Shown: positions 1-12,081 of the stretch, piece by piece
Layout of the letters: every line of letters starts with the position of its first letter
Position numbering within the stretch: the first letter of the stretch is position 1
Assembly: GCA_023053575.1 (NCBI GenBank)
Contig: JAKZAP010000009.1
Span: forward strand, 18,023,869-18,087,868
Direction: 5' to 3'
Source of the DNA: Branchinecta lynchi
Taxonomy: Eukaryota > Arthropoda > Branchiopoda > Anostraca > Branchinectidae
DNA: 64,000 bases
Program-made: the position numbers and the translations under genes
Notes under the pieces: generated by a model
Seen by the model: the letters and a program-made list of their open reading frames with translations, nothing else
What the model was told of the DNA's origin: nothing
Database searches by the model: none

Positions 1-721
1 AGGGGGTAATTCTTGACTGAGCTAGTTTCACAAGAAATGAGGGAATATATTGGCCCTGTTTTGAGCGAAACTTCCTGCGAGTCGTAACTTTTCATCGGAC
101 CGACAGAATGAGAAATGGGAGTCAGACCTAATGGGTAAACTGTTTTGTCGAGTGGATTAGCCCAGTTTTGTCTATTGCTTCCTACTTGGTATAGATAGGC
201 GTGACCAAGAACAGATAAGCCAAGCACATCCTTCTTTGATCCAATGACTCCGACTATGGATACTCCGGCAAAACTGAGTAGAGTTATCAGTACTTTCTGA
301 TCTTTAAGTTGGCGCCCGTCTACTTCCCTCTTTCCCGCTGTGCATTGAGATGAAAATACTGTAGCAGGCGTGTCTGAACCGTTGTAATGACGTCACACTG
401 TTAAAGAACCAATAGGCTGTTACTCTCGACATTTCTTTTCCGAGGCTCAACTGCGATGAGCTGTATGTAGAGGTAACGGATTGCGTCGTTCCGTGTAGCT
501 CCTAACTTCCGCTCGTTTGCATCAGGCAGGACATCGGCAATCTATTCTACTTTACATGGTATTCAGGGCCGTATCCAGGATTATTTTTCGGAGGAGGGGG
601 GGTTAAACAAAAATCTTCCCGTGGACTTAGTCTAACGGTCGACCGTGGAGACCGTCAGTCCGCCCCTTGCGAACGAGGACGCGTCCACTAGGCATAGGCC
701 TACTGTTGTATCTTTAAGGGG

Positions 722-758
<37 letters not shown>

Positions 759-2656
759 CAGTAACGCATTAGCAAACCAAGTATTTAAGTATTTAGATAC
801 ATAATATGTTTACTGAGCCGACCAAGAGTTTTTGTCAAGTAAACTAAGTGCCTACAAAACGAAACCTAAACGACGATTTTTTTTACCTGCAAAAACGTCT
901 ATGACCTTTTCGTGGCAGACATCGTATTACAGATACAGAGGTCGGGAGACGGATGTTCTTTTGCTTATTTGCTTGGTGAAGCTAACCGCTGTCGTCTTAT
1001 GCTATGGTTTTTCTCCTAATGTGTAGTTTCTTCGTTCTTTGGTGAATTGACACATCTACACAGACATTAACTTCCGTCAGGTTTCAAGTTTTATTTTTTT
1101 TAATCATCAGATAATTCGACTTACACAAAGGCAGGCTCGACTATTTGGCAATTATCATCCGGTTTTTGAAAGTAGCGTCTCTAATCCCATTTTTAAATTC
1201 CTGCCATTCACATAGTGAGTAATCACTGAACGATCAGTAAATGCAGATTTGTGAGTTGTAGATATCAACTTGTAAGCAGTTCATCCTTCTAACAGTTCTC
1301 ATCCGCTTCGAACTTCCCGCGAACACAAACTTAGCCAGTGAAAATCGGAACGGACATACTTCGCCCTGCTAACATCACTCAAACAAAATAGTATCAACAA
1401 TCGTAGCCTAGACGCAATATTTTTGGAAATTCCGCCAAATGTGGACAGTTGTCTTTTTAGAGCGACCGTGAGCCCTCTGTTTGGTTCAGTGAGAAATAAT
1501 TAATAACTAGCCACATTTCTGTGCACGTTGATTAAAGGACAAGGGTAAATAAGCTGAAAAACGAGAAATGATGTCATGGGTGGTTTAGATCTGCCGAAGT
1601 TTTTTCAGTAACTAACTAGCACAAGAGCCTCTCCAGGAACGTTAACAAGTTTGAGATCTCGAGTCAAGTTTTGAACTGGGTAATTGCTGATTTCATGGAC
1701 CAGAATGACCGGACCTTGGGCTCGGTAAAAATGGTTATTCCGGAACGGGAGTTTGGTCGAGGGAGCTGGGGTGAGAAAATAATTGCATAGTCAACCTGGT
1801 GAAGAAATTACTGAGACACACGACGGAGGAACGGCGAACTCGCTTCCCCTTTCTGAAAATAGCCTACAAGAAGAAAACCGGTGATACCATGTTGCAAGAC
1901 CCTTTCCCCACCATTCACCTGTTGAACGTCACCGGTGGTCCGGTGTGGATGCTAAAATGAGACGACCAGGTTCCAAGACTTTGAAAATAAAATAAGTTTG
2001 TGAAGATGGAACTTGCGCAAGGAATTGTTTATTGTAACAAATAAACCAGAAACATTCCAGAAGACATTCCAGGGTCCAAAGGCAGAGTCTCATTGAAGAA
2101 AATCCTAGGGGAGCTATGACTTAGTTTGAGGGGGGAAATGATTAGAGCCTCTGTATGGGCCGAAGATTACGGGTTCAAATACCTCTTGAGGACAAATTTT
2201 GTTTTATGCTTACTGCGAAAATCAGTTTTGTCGTTAAACTATCATCATAAGCTACACTTGGTTACTGCGCATCAGGTATGTCAGTGGTTTGGGTCTGTGT
2301 GAGGTATCAATGCGGCCTTCCTACGAAAACGAAGTGAAAAGGGTAAGATCTATCTGCAATTACCCCGATTCCGGAACAAAACCGATTCCGACATATAGTA
2401 GTAGAATAGTTTTATTAACAAGACAATTGAGGATCCATAAATAGCACAGCCATAGCATAGATATATTCTGATTGAACCTCGATGTCTATTAGCAAAACAA
2501 TGCAACATTTGCATACAACTTTGCATTTTTCAGATCGTCTCTTCTTCAAGCTAACTCGACTAAGTAACTTCCCACTCCTCGAAGCTAACACTTCGTACAT
2601 TTAATTTTATTTTTTGTCTGTTCTGGCCCTACTTCTATTGACTTGGTCCGAACTAC
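1..2656. other. No gene recognised; presumed intron or intergenic DNA
   Basis: No exon with recognisable protein similarity was seen on either strand. The stretch holds a 31-base T run (724-754). Near 565-610 a degenerate copy of a GGGCCGTATCCAGG end is followed by a G-rich run; it resembles the better copy at 33246. Open frames here are short and lack splice or codon support. Confidence 0.5.
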
Positions 2657-2660
2657 TTAA

Positions 2661-3030
2661 AGCACACTTCGCGCTGTTTACTCTTTATGTTCAGTCTTCA
2701 GAAATATTTGAATACTGTAAGACTAGACTTTGCTGCCAACAAATTATCGGCTTTGGCTGTTTTAAGCATTTTCCCAGGCTCTTTGACTTCTAGCAAAAAC
2801 TCGGCAAAATTCAGATAACCTGTTTTACGCATCATCAGCATGATACGTCAACACTCGTCGGGACCATAATGCGCATGGGAACTACTGAACCGTGGCAAGT
2901 GCGAAGATTAGCGAGGCATCGTTAGCTTGCTTAGAGGTGACACATCTTAAATTTGGATCTCTGGGCTTAAGGATTAGCGAATGCAATCACTGAAGTAAGT
3001 TACATTGGCAATATGGACATGACTGAGCCT
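2661..3030 (+). mobile_element. Family F MITE, old diverged copy with TTAA flanks
   Basis: The copy aligns by eye with the better copies at 9002 and 17379, sharing the AATATTTGAATACT block and a GGCTGTTTTAAGCATTTTCC-like block. TTAA lies at both edges (2657-2660 and 3031-3034). Terminal bases have drifted (AGCACACT at left, GAGCCT at right). It has no coding capacity. Confidence 0.6.
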
Positions 3031-3496
3031 TTAACAGATCTGCTGACATTTTGTTCCATTCGAACAAATCTTTCTTTTAGCTTTTCCCTAAAGAAAAGGT
3101 TTTGGATTGTCTACTTTGTAAAATTCTGGCCTATTACTATTTTGCTCCCCAGTAACTTTTAGACGCGAGACTAATGACTGGGCTGTGTTAAAAGCGGGGT
3201 AGTATGGGAAACTGTAGGCGTTGCCATACCTTGGTTATAAAATCACGTCTGTTATTTCAAGCACTTCCACGTGATTTCTCTTACAGAAAAGCAAACTTTT
3301 TAAACTTTTGCCTCTGAATCAGTGAACCCGGGCACGGAATACCGTTACGTCTGTACAAGAATTTAAAGTGTGGATAATCTGATTCGTCTCCTAAAATATT
3401 TTCCTTCGTTGTTTGTTTTTATTCTGCTACTGTTAGCAAAATCAAGGGAGCTGTTATTTTTTATCAGTTCAAGTTATCGAGTCGATGACATTTTGG

Positions 3497-3788
3497 GCGT
3501 GTTCCACCCTTCTAACAATAGTTACTATTAGTTACTATTTCCGTTCCATCCTCACGAAAAGTTACTACGCTGACCGTTCCAACCTTGTCGGAATAGTAAC
3601 TAATAGTTACTATTTGCTTACCATGCTCGGGAGCGTAGTAACTACGCATCTCTGTAACGTGATTGGTCAGATTCACCCCTGGCGTGAAATCCTGCTGGAA
3701 AATAGAAAAATCGTTCCAGCCTTGACGGCAAAAATCCGGAATTCGTGACGTCATGCGTAGTAACTACGGTAAGTAGGATGGAACACGC
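3497..3788. mobile_element. Family G palindromic MITE, copy 1
   Basis: A ~292-bp element with inverted ends GCGTGTTCCACCCT and AGGATGGAACACGC. A second copy lies at 59725-60014. The interior is itself partly palindromic, with repeated TAGTTACTA and GTAGTTAC words. Near-equal open frames on both strands are a side effect of that symmetry. No target duplication is clear, so the superfamily is not assigned. Confidence 0.75.
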
Positions 3789-5070
3789 TCTTTATGGCTA
3801 TTTACAATGGGAAATAAAACTATATTCATCCATTCCCTATATAATATTGTTTGTGTCGCTATTCCAGTTTCCACTGTCGTTCTTGATTAGAATGATCTAG
3901 CTTTATAGTGAAGTGTGTCGCAATTCCGCGTTCTAAGCCCGTCGTTTGTTTCATTGGCCATTCTCTGGAATTTCATATATAGTCCTAATCCAGATTGTGG
4001 AATGCCTAACATTATTGTTCCATGTCATCCCATTAACGTCGTAGAAATTCTGAATATCACGAGGAGGGGACGATAAGCGTGGTAGGACGTACATTTTCGT
4101 GCTGGCCTTTAATTACAGCCTATCGGGACTAAATTAACTTTGTGGTTGTTCAGTTCTTGGTTGCAGTTATTTATTTGTTCGACTTCTCTTACCCCACGTC
4201 ACCCTTCAATGGATGACCGTTCACACTACTAACAACCTCGAATCTTTCCGATTCCATATAGTCGGTGATGATACAAGAAATACTCAGATATCGTATTCGA
4301 AGATCGACGCTAATCTCGGATACAATAAAAAGACATTAAACTCTATGTAGTTTCACTGGTGATTCTGTTTTGTTCAATCCCGGTTTCTGTCCAACTTTGA
4401 AGAACAAAATCTCTACTGCTTCCGTTCTGATTATTACCAGTATGCAAAATTCCTCCTTTTTGTACAGCATTGGTACAAAGACAAGCCTGGTTTCACCGCC
4501 GAAGCTCCCGGATATATCGTCGGATATAGCTCTTGGCCCTAAATAAATATAAACTTCGTAACCTCGCATCTTAGCCCCTGCACTTAAAGCCTTTTCCTGC
4601 TTTTTTAGCCAATTTTAGTGTTTCTTCTGGTTCCTTTCTTTGTTTCTACCTGCCATCTCTTATAGCGGGTTAGAAAAAAAAAATAATTAGTAACATACTT
4701 AAGCAGATGGGAGAGGGATTATGTTGGTTCACATTGCAGACTTTCATATATGTTGTATGAAACTACCCCTATGGCTATAATCCATTTGGTTTCTCAGAGC
4801 CAGCTGTCGCCTTCTGGACTCGAGATATCCGTTTTCGTCTAGGTGGATCGGGAAGGTGAAGCCAGGCTGAAAACGCTGGGAAGTCCGGGTGTTGGCCCAC
4901 TAGATTCCTGGAAGACCACGCATCTGAGGGACCGAGTACATCTGCAAGGGTTGGGGGCAAGATATAAAATCAGACAGTTGTGATTGGGAGGCAAAAGAAA
5001 AGTGAAGGGACACCTATAGGAGTGTTGATGCATTTCATAATTAGCTATTATCATTATCAAGAAAATCCGG
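3789..5070. other. No gene recognised
   Basis: Nothing with protein, RNA or repeat identity was recognised. Open frames are short, overlap on both strands and lack splice context. Confidence 0.4.
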
Positions 5071-5123
5071 AGGAAAATCCAGTCTTTTCGAAGGCGTGGG
5101 TTCGAATCCCACCGCTGTCACCA
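5071..5123 (+). pseudogene. 3' half of a tRNA-Ser-like sequence ending in encoded CCA
   Basis: The segment has an anticodon-loop-like AAAATCC, a long variable arm and a perfect T arm (GTGGG TTCGAAT CCCAC). It then has a 3' acceptor strand CGCTGTC followed by A and CCA. tRNA-Ser genes in animals start GACAGCG, complementary to this acceptor strand. The 5' half is missing. The encoded CCA, normally added after transcription, suggests a retroposed mature tRNA rather than a working gene. Confidence 0.7.
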
Positions 5124-6048
5124 CTGTAATACGGTATAAAAGAGAAGATGGACCTTCGGACTCGGTCCTGTCACTGTATAATCGGTGGCGTGGGGTCTAT
5201 CTCCTAGGGTGTGATAAGAGTCAAACAAACTAGAGTGAAAGTATACGTTTAATAATAGTTTCGACTTACTCAATACATGTAGTGCACACACTGGTTCACT
5301 GGTCCTAGTCCACTGACTTACGTCTGAGGGCTGACTTCAGACTGACTTAATTAATATATGGATAATAGTCTTTATATACTCTGAGCGAAGTCGCAGATAC
5401 TGGCGCTTCGCGAGTAATGCCATAAACAGTGTAAGAACAGAATGCTTGTAATAACAAAAGGCACTTGGTGAGAATCTTTTGAACCGAATAATGATTCGAA
5501 GGACTTTCTTAGACTTGGGTTCTATTCGAAGGGAAGATCGGGGTGATCTTAGAGAGGACATGTGTTCCTCTCACTACATTGGCTTGTCTGTGAGGAAGAC
5601 CGAAATATCTGGGAATCTGGGAAGTGGAGCCGGTCTTCTGTTTCTATCTTTGGCTGTGTACGTCTCTCACCCTTCTTGAATATTCGTGTCAGGAGCTGAA
5701 ACAAAACTGAGAGCCGACAGGAGATGCTCCAACTGAGTATATATTTGTCCCTGTCGACACACTCGTCAGGGGGGGGGAGGGGGGATTTACATAATTGTGC
5801 TTTAGGATTCAAGTCACCTAAGAATCTCAATCAGGAATCCAGAGGAAATAGCACCAGTAGTGCCAAAAACAAGTTTGCCCTCTCATAGTTGAACGGGGGG
5901 GGGGGGGGGGGGTCTTGTAGAAAGTGGATTAGCTGATAAGTTCGAGGATCGTGTTAGACGGTAATCCCTAATGTGAATGTTACTGATGCGATGTTTTACG
6001 GTGGGTTTTTCTGGACATAAGTCGGTACTGCTGTGAGCTTTGAGTTTT
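5124..6048. other. No gene recognised; G homopolymers
   Basis: Non-coding by inspection. It holds a G-rich run near 5769-5783 and an 18-base G run at 5895-5912. Confidence 0.4.
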
Positions 6049-8290
6049 TATGGCACTTGAGCTTACTCAAGTGCCATATAGCGATTGTAATTTCTGTCCG
6101 TCAGTCGGTCTGTCGGTCCCGGTTTTGCTAGTTCGGGCACTTCCAGATAAGCTAGGACGATGAAACTTGGCAGGCATATCAGGAACTGGACCAGATTAAA
6201 TTAGAAATGGTCGCTTCCCCGATCCGACCATCTGGAGGTGAGTGGAGAGAGGGGGAATCCGGAAAAAATAGGAAAAATGAGATATTTTTAGCTTACGAAC
6301 GGGTGATCGGATCTTAATGAAACTTGATATATGGAAGGACTTCGTGTCTCAGACCCTCCATTTTAAATCCAGACCGGATCCGCTGACATTGGGGGGAGTT
6401 GGAGGGGGAAACCGGAAATCTTGGAAAACACTTAGAGTGGAGGGATCCGGGTGAAACTTGGTGGAAAGTACAAGCGAAAGTCCTAGATACGTGACTGATA
6501 TAACCGGAACGGATCCGCTCACTTTGGGGGGGGGGAGAAGTCCGAATTTGTAGTGATCCCGCGAGTTCCGTGCTTCCTGATGTGCTGGGACGACGGAAAT
6601 TGACAGGCATGTCTGGGACCCGACCAGATTAAATAGGAAATCGTCAATTCCCCGATTCGACCATTTGGGGGAGGAGGGTGAGGGAGGGTGAAGCCAAATT
6701 TGAGGTATTTTTAGCTTGCGAACGGGTGATCGGATCTTGATGAAAGTTGATATTTAGGATGACCTCGTGTCTCAGACATCTCACTTTAAATCCGGGCCGG
6801 ATCCGATGACACTGGGGGGAGTTGGAGGAGGGAACCGGAAATTTTGAGAAACGCTTAGAGTGGAGGGATCGTGATGAAACTTGGTGGGAAAAACAAGCAC
6901 AAGTCCTAGACACGTCATTGACATAACCGGACCAGATCAGGGCACTGTGGGGGAGTTGGGGTGGGGGTCCGGATTTCTAGCGATCCCGCGAGTTCGGCAT
7001 ACTTCCTGATGTCCTAGGGCGATGAAACTTGGCAGTTATGTCAGGGATCCGAACAGATTGGCTTGAGAACAGCCGTTTCCCCGACCCGACCATCGTGGGG
7101 GGAGTGGGTGGATGGGGAGTCAGGAATCTAGTGGCGTGCATAACTTTTGAACGGGTGATCGGATTTGAATGAAACTTGTCTGGTGAGCTATCGCCTCGGA
7201 CGTTCAGTGTCACGTCCGGGTCGGGTCTGATACCTGTGGGGATGGGGGGGGGGGGGTGGAAAACTCAAGAAACTCTAAAAGCAGAGGGATTGGGACGAAA
7301 CTTAATGGATGGAACAAGCATTAGGCCTAGATGAAATTGACGGAGCCAGATGGTTTTGGGGCTCTGTGGGTTGAGTTGGAGGGGGTTTCCTGGAATTCCG
7401 GTAGTCGTGAGTTAGAATAGTTCCAGATATAAAACGACAACGAAACTTTGCAGGCATATTAGCGACCCCGAATTATCTTGACTTAAGAACCTGACACAAC
7501 ATACCCCCGGAAACTTCCGTTCCTAGATCCGAGCATTTTTGGGGGAGCAAGAGAAGAGAAATATGGAAATTTACTTCTATATATTGCAAACGAGTGGTCT
7601 GATTCGAGTGAAACTTCATGGGTGATACGAATCGATGGCCTCGACATGTAAAACATGCGTTCGAACCATATGCGACCACGATTAGGGGAATTGGGGGTGG
7701 GGGACTTTTGAAATACACAAAAACCAAACGGATGGACCGAATGAGATGCAAATTCGACAGTGCCGAGTTTATGCGGCCTAGATTTTTTATTTGGCGTCCG
7801 GGCCGGATTCGGCCAAGGTAGGGGGGGGGGGTACTTGAAAATTGCAGATAGGATATGCTCCGATTTCAGTAAAACTTGATGGACTGGAACAGGGAATTAA
7901 GAGATTGGGCCCGAACCGGCTCCGACAACGTTGCTGGGAGGGGGGGGGGGATACCGGAATTTTCCAAAAATGCTCAGATTCGAGTGAAACTTGATAGATG
8001 GTATAAAAGAAGATGGTGGTAGGTGGAGATAGAGTGAGTACCGGAAATCGTGTAGCACGTCTAGGGATCAAACAAATGGATTTATTGGGATGAAAGTTTG
8101 AACAGTCATGTGCATTTGCTACAGACAATCAAGACGATGCCGGAACTGCTCAGAAATGAGTGAAACTAAATATCCTATTTCTATTTCCGAACCGCATTTT
8201 TGGATGGCGCGTGTATTTTGTGACGTTCTCATCTACTTTCTTGTACAGCCTACTCGTACAAGTGCCATATGAGCTCGTAGCTCTTGTTCT
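6049..8290 (+). repeat. Family D tandem-repeat element, copy D1
   Basis: The left edge has a hairpin with 13-bp perfect arms (6049-6061 and 6066-6078, ending in ACTTGAG/CTCAAGT). A GTCGGTC-rich stretch follows. Then come roughly 110-120-bp units, each carrying GATGAAACTTG, a GATCCGACC or GGACCGGATCCG word, and a G run. The right edge ends near CAAGTGCCATATGAGC and TAGCTCTTG. The same edge and unit sequences recur at 35.1-38.8 kb and, reversed, at 50.1-51.0 kb. The open frames inside are repeat artefacts. Confidence 0.8.
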
Positions 8291-8400
8291 TAAAGTTTAA
8301 GCGAAAAGAACTGAGATACTACAGTCTAGCTACCCACTTATTCACCTAAATAGGCTTGAAGAACCGATAAAGTCCCTTTATTCACGAATAGTTGTTTTTC
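8291..8400 (+). repeat. Family L repeat, copy 1
   Basis: A ~110-bp segment reading TTAAAGTTTAAGCGAAAAG, then GTCTAGCTACCCACTTATTC, then AGGCTTGAAGAACCG. Related segments lie at 19800-19925, 24349-24412 and 38370-38500. It adjoins D1 here and D3 at 38.4 kb, so it may be part of a larger composite. Confidence 0.55.
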
Positions 8401-8485
8401 TTATGGTGAATTTCTCCTTTCGGATTATGTTACGTCTATGTGCTTACACTGTAAAAATTAGATGTAGCTGCAGTAATGCTACTCA

Positions 8486-8962
8486 CATTCATCTTATCTC
8501 TATTTGGTATGAGACTTTCGGGTTTTGGCCGGATTCCGGGCTATCTACTTGTCAGGCACAACAATGGTTTTCACCATCGTGTTCAGCATGTCGTCTTAGC
8601 CTTAAATCGAACATCTAATCAACTTCAAATAAAACTTTTACTTTCAACAAACTTTCCGGTTTTTGGCCGGATTCCGGGCGAACTACTTGTCCGATGACAA
8701 AATGATTTCCACCATCGTGTTCAGCATGGCTTCTATCACAGTAATCGACTATCACAGTATGTGTTTAAAAATATTTCATTTGCCCCTTTATTAAACCCCC
8801 TCCTCCACCCCTAAATGTAGGGTTACAGAGCCCATCTACGAACTTGACCTTACTCTTGACCCAAAGAATCCTTACACCAAGTTTTATCAAAATATCTCAT
8901 TCCCTTCGAGAGTTATAGTGCGCACAGACGGACAACTTTTGCGATGTCATAGGTATCCCAAC
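8486..8962 (+). mobile_element. Family C element, partial copy C1
   Basis: Contains two of the ~125-bp central repeats (TTTGGCCGGATTCCGGGC, then CACCATCGTGTTCAGCATG) and the conserved right flank with AAGTTTTATCAAAATATCTC and GATGTCATAGGTATCCC. Both outer ends are missing. A family F element starts 40 bp downstream. Confidence 0.75.
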
Positions 8963-9001
8963 TAGTAGTCGAGCGGAGCAAGGCTCTACCACGGTTCTTA
9001 A

Positions 9002-9336
9002 AGGACCCCTCGCACTATTGGCTCTTCAACTTACAGTGTTTATAATATTTGAATACTTTAAAGCTAGGCTGCGCTTCAACAGATAACCCACGGTTTTGCC
9101 TGTTTTAAGCCTTTTCCGAGGCCCGTTGACTTAACATTTACATAACCGGTTTTCTGATGGAAAAACGTCTCGCAGACAACCGTTGACAGCGTGATAAACA
9201 TCGAAGGTACGAAAATCAGCATGGTTTTGTTAGAGGGGTGAAAACGTACCGTACGAAATTGGGGTCTCCTGGTTTAGAAATATATGAAATGATTATGGAA
9301 GTAGGTTGCATTAGCATTATAGGTAAGACAGGTCCT
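9002..9336 (+). mobile_element. Family F MITE with TTAA target duplication
   Basis: A 335-bp element bounded by TTAA at 8998-9001 and 9337-9340. Its ends are AGGACCCC at left and GACAGGTCCT at right, giving a short inverted repeat AGGACC. A TTAA duplication is the hallmark of piggyBac-type transposases. No transposase is present, so it is non-autonomous. Other copies lie at 2661, 17379 and 18523. Confidence 0.75.
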
Positions 9337-9340
9337 TTAA

Positions 9341-10198
9341 CGATTGTGACAACTTTCGGTTTTGGATTCCCAAAAATAATTTAAATCAATAATTCATTGT
9401 TTGACTGCATCTTTTGGTCTGTCATCATAAACTGATAGTGATATTTTCAATATCTATTGTATTAATGTTCTTCTCTAGTGTACTTTGAGGGTTGTTATAC
9501 TACAACAACACAAATCATTTCTTCCCATGAACATCTTTTTATATTGTCGGGATTTGGTATTGGTAAGTTTCTTGCTTCATCATTGCTGCCTAATAGGCCG
9601 ACAGACATATCATTTACTTATTAGTATAGGGTTGCGCCCATTCCATTGAGAACAGTAGCCTACAGGGATATGAGTTGCCTCGCCCTATATTCGCCTGCCT
9701 CACTTCTAGGATAGAAGGATTCCCATGAAATTACGATGTTATCAGTAGCTCAAATATTATATTGGAAGGGTGTGGTCAGTAAACATAGTGAATGGGCGAG
9801 TTGTATTGGCATATGGTGCTTCCGGGAAAGGTGATTCACTGGAGGGGGTAAGAAGTTGTATCTCACCGTAAAGAGGGAAATAAAATACGTTATCTGTCCA
9901 AAGCCGACTCACATCTGTGGATCGTGAAATCAGCAATCTTTTCCCTATACGTTAATGGCCGTAAACACTGAAAGAACCACACATACATTCACGTCCTTCA
10001 AGTTTTCTCCCCGAAAGTTGCTAAGCATTTGGACGTGGTTCGGCGACGCCGGGGTTCTTAATTCTCCTCCTTGAGTACAATCAATCATCGTTTAATAGTT
10101 AGGAATGGAATAGTTTTAAATAGCCGTACCTTAGACCTTAGTTCCTTCTGTACCTCCAGAGGCGCTTAGGGCATCAAAATTTTAAATAGCAGCATGTG
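9341..10198. other. No gene recognised
   Basis: No identifiable coding, RNA or repeat feature was seen here. Confidence 0.4.
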
Positions 10199-10202
10199 TT
10201 AA

Positions 10203-10641
10203 AGGACACCTGAATAATGAAACCATATATGAACACACCATGGAGAATGCATTTACAGACACGGCCACGGACAGCATTCCTCTCCTGAGCGTGACGTTTT
10301 CAACATAGGGATGTTCGTTTCTGAAGATTTGCACATGTAGACTCCAAGACAAAAGCGCAATTAATTCAAATCTAGTACAGCGCTGGCCGGATCGTATTGG
10401 AATTTCTTCTGGATATATGTTTGGGCTTAACTGGTTAAAAAATATTCCAGAAGAAGGGTTGATTGGAGACATCAGTTCATTTCTAAGATTGTTCGATACT
10501 GAAATAAGGACAGATGCAAAATGGAGCAAAAATCATAGCTTGGAAACACCATTTCGTATTAGAATTGGGTTTTCTGCAGGCAATGTTAAAGGAAGTCGTA
10601 CAGATAGGGATGATACTTGGTACTTGCCATTCAGGTGTCCT
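10203..10641 (+). mobile_element. Family E MITE, intact copy E1 (TTAA flanks)
   Basis: A 439-bp element with inverted ends AGGACACCTGAAT and ATTCAGGTGTCCT, bounded by TTAA at 10199-10202 and 10642-10645. It is the best reference copy of the family (others: E2 11661, E3 25211/26441, E4 55416). Open frames of about 100 codons occur on both strands of every copy and their peptides look alike because the DNA is alike. I see no transposase motif. Confidence 0.85.
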
Positions 10642-10645
10642 TTAA

Positions 10646-11660
10646 ATCATCCTTGCGAATATTTTCGAGTATTTTTTCATTTTTGTTTCTGTTCTTGCTT
10701 GACGTTGGTTGCTATGTAGGACAAGAATCCCGGCCTACCCTAGAAGTTTGTAAGGGGTGTCGCATTGGTCAGAAAGAACTGATGCGAAAATATGGCTCTT
10801 GTTTACCGAAACCACGGGGGTCTGAAGAGAGGTCGAACTTAGTTTTAAGGAACTAAAAAAATTAATATTACAATAGTAACAAATAACAGAATAGTTATTA
10901 AAGGAACAGAATAAGAATACAGGTTGCATGCTTTCTTTTTAAAGAAAGTTAAAGGAAAGAGAGGTTGGCTGTGGTGGTCAGCGGTTCCTCCTCCATGACA
11001 GGGTTTTGTCGGATCTTTTTCTGGAATTGTACATTCTCTCTTGTTTTGAAGGCAAATGGTATCTCTAGAGACTTACAGCGATGATGTTATGGGATCGTGA
11101 CAAGAGCCTATCCCCCAGGGAGAAAGGGGAAGTTGTCCATACTCAAGCAGGCCCTTTGGAAATATAATAGAGCATGCTGTTTGGGGTCTGTGTGCTCCTA
11201 TTAGTAGGATTAGGCCCTTCAAAGTTGGTTTGATGGGAATCAGGCTAGCGGAAACAAGAGTCATTTATGTCTCCCCGCACTTATTTAATATAAACATCGA
11301 TTGGCAGAACAGACAAGTATCCGTAAATCCAAAATCAGGACCATCCAACTCCCAATCTTCAGCTTTATTCAAATCCATCTTCTTTTCGGGGGACGTTGTT
11401 ACAAGTCTAGATTTCAGGCATCAACCGTTCCTATCATGTACAGAAACGCTTCGAGCAGTAAAAAGAAAAAAAAAGAAAAGGTAGTGTTGAAAGTTTTCCT
11501 AAATATGAAGACTGTTTATACACTAAAGTCCAGAACTGGGAAACATGTCGTGGTGTATTATCCACTGATGATTCATTGTGGTCATGGAATGGATTAGAAT
11601 CCTTGTGTCGCGGAACCATGCGCAGGAACGACAGGCATAATACTTTCTTATGTGGTTAAA
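10646..11660. other. No gene recognised
   Basis: Spacer between two family E elements. It has short open frames only, an A-rich stretch near 11462-11480, and no recognised feature. Confidence 0.4.
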
Positions 11661-12081
11661 AGGACACCTGAACGAAGAGTACCAAGTATCATCCCTATCA
11701 GTATGACTTCCATTGACATTGCCTGCAGAAACCCCAATCCAAATACGAAATAGTGTTTCGAAGCTGTGATTTTTGCTCCATTTTGCATCTGTCCTTGTAT
11801 CAGTACCGAACAATTTTATAAATGAACAAATGTCTCCAACCAACCCTTCTTCTGGAATATTTTTTAACCAGTTAAGCCCAAACGTATATCTAGAAGAAAT
11901 TCCAATAGAAGATTTGAATGAACTGCGCTTTTTGTCTTGGAGTCTGCATGTGCAAACCTCCAGAAACGAACATCCCTATTTTGAAAACGTCACGCTCAGG
12001 AGAAGAATGGTCTCCGTGGCCATGTCTGTAAATGCATTCTCCATGGTGTGTTCAACTATTGTTTCATTGTTCAGTTGTCCT
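11661..12081 (-). mobile_element. Family E MITE, copy E2, reversed
   Basis: Begins AGGACACCTGAACGAAG, matching the reverse complement of the right end of E1, and ends CAGTTGTCCT. The flanking tetramers are TAAA and TTAC, so the TTAA duplication has decayed or lost a base. It lies ~1 kb from E1 in the opposite orientation, giving a potential intrastrand hairpin. Confidence 0.8.

Noticed and set aside
2985..3060. A YIGNM-like peptide resembling the first strand of a TIA RRM1
   Set aside because: The DNA aligns with the right end of family F MITEs (compare 9300-9336) and lacks a suitable donor, so it is repeat sequence and not the missing TIA exon.
5100..5123. LTR-retrotransposon primer-binding site on the minus strand
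   Set aside because: Similarity to tRNA-Ser extends beyond the usual 18 bases into the variable arm and no flanking LTR was seen.
6049..8290. CRISPR-like array
   Set aside because: Units of ~110-120 bp diverge continuously without identical short repeats and unique spacers, and the DNA is animal.
8294..8400. Family L as an independent transposon
   Set aside because: No consistent ends or target duplication; two of four copies adjoin family D, so it may only be a D edge.
10182..10719. Open frames of 100-115 codons on both strands
   Set aside because: They follow family E copies (also at 11523-12093 and 55386-55598) and reflect shared repeat DNA, with no transposase motif.
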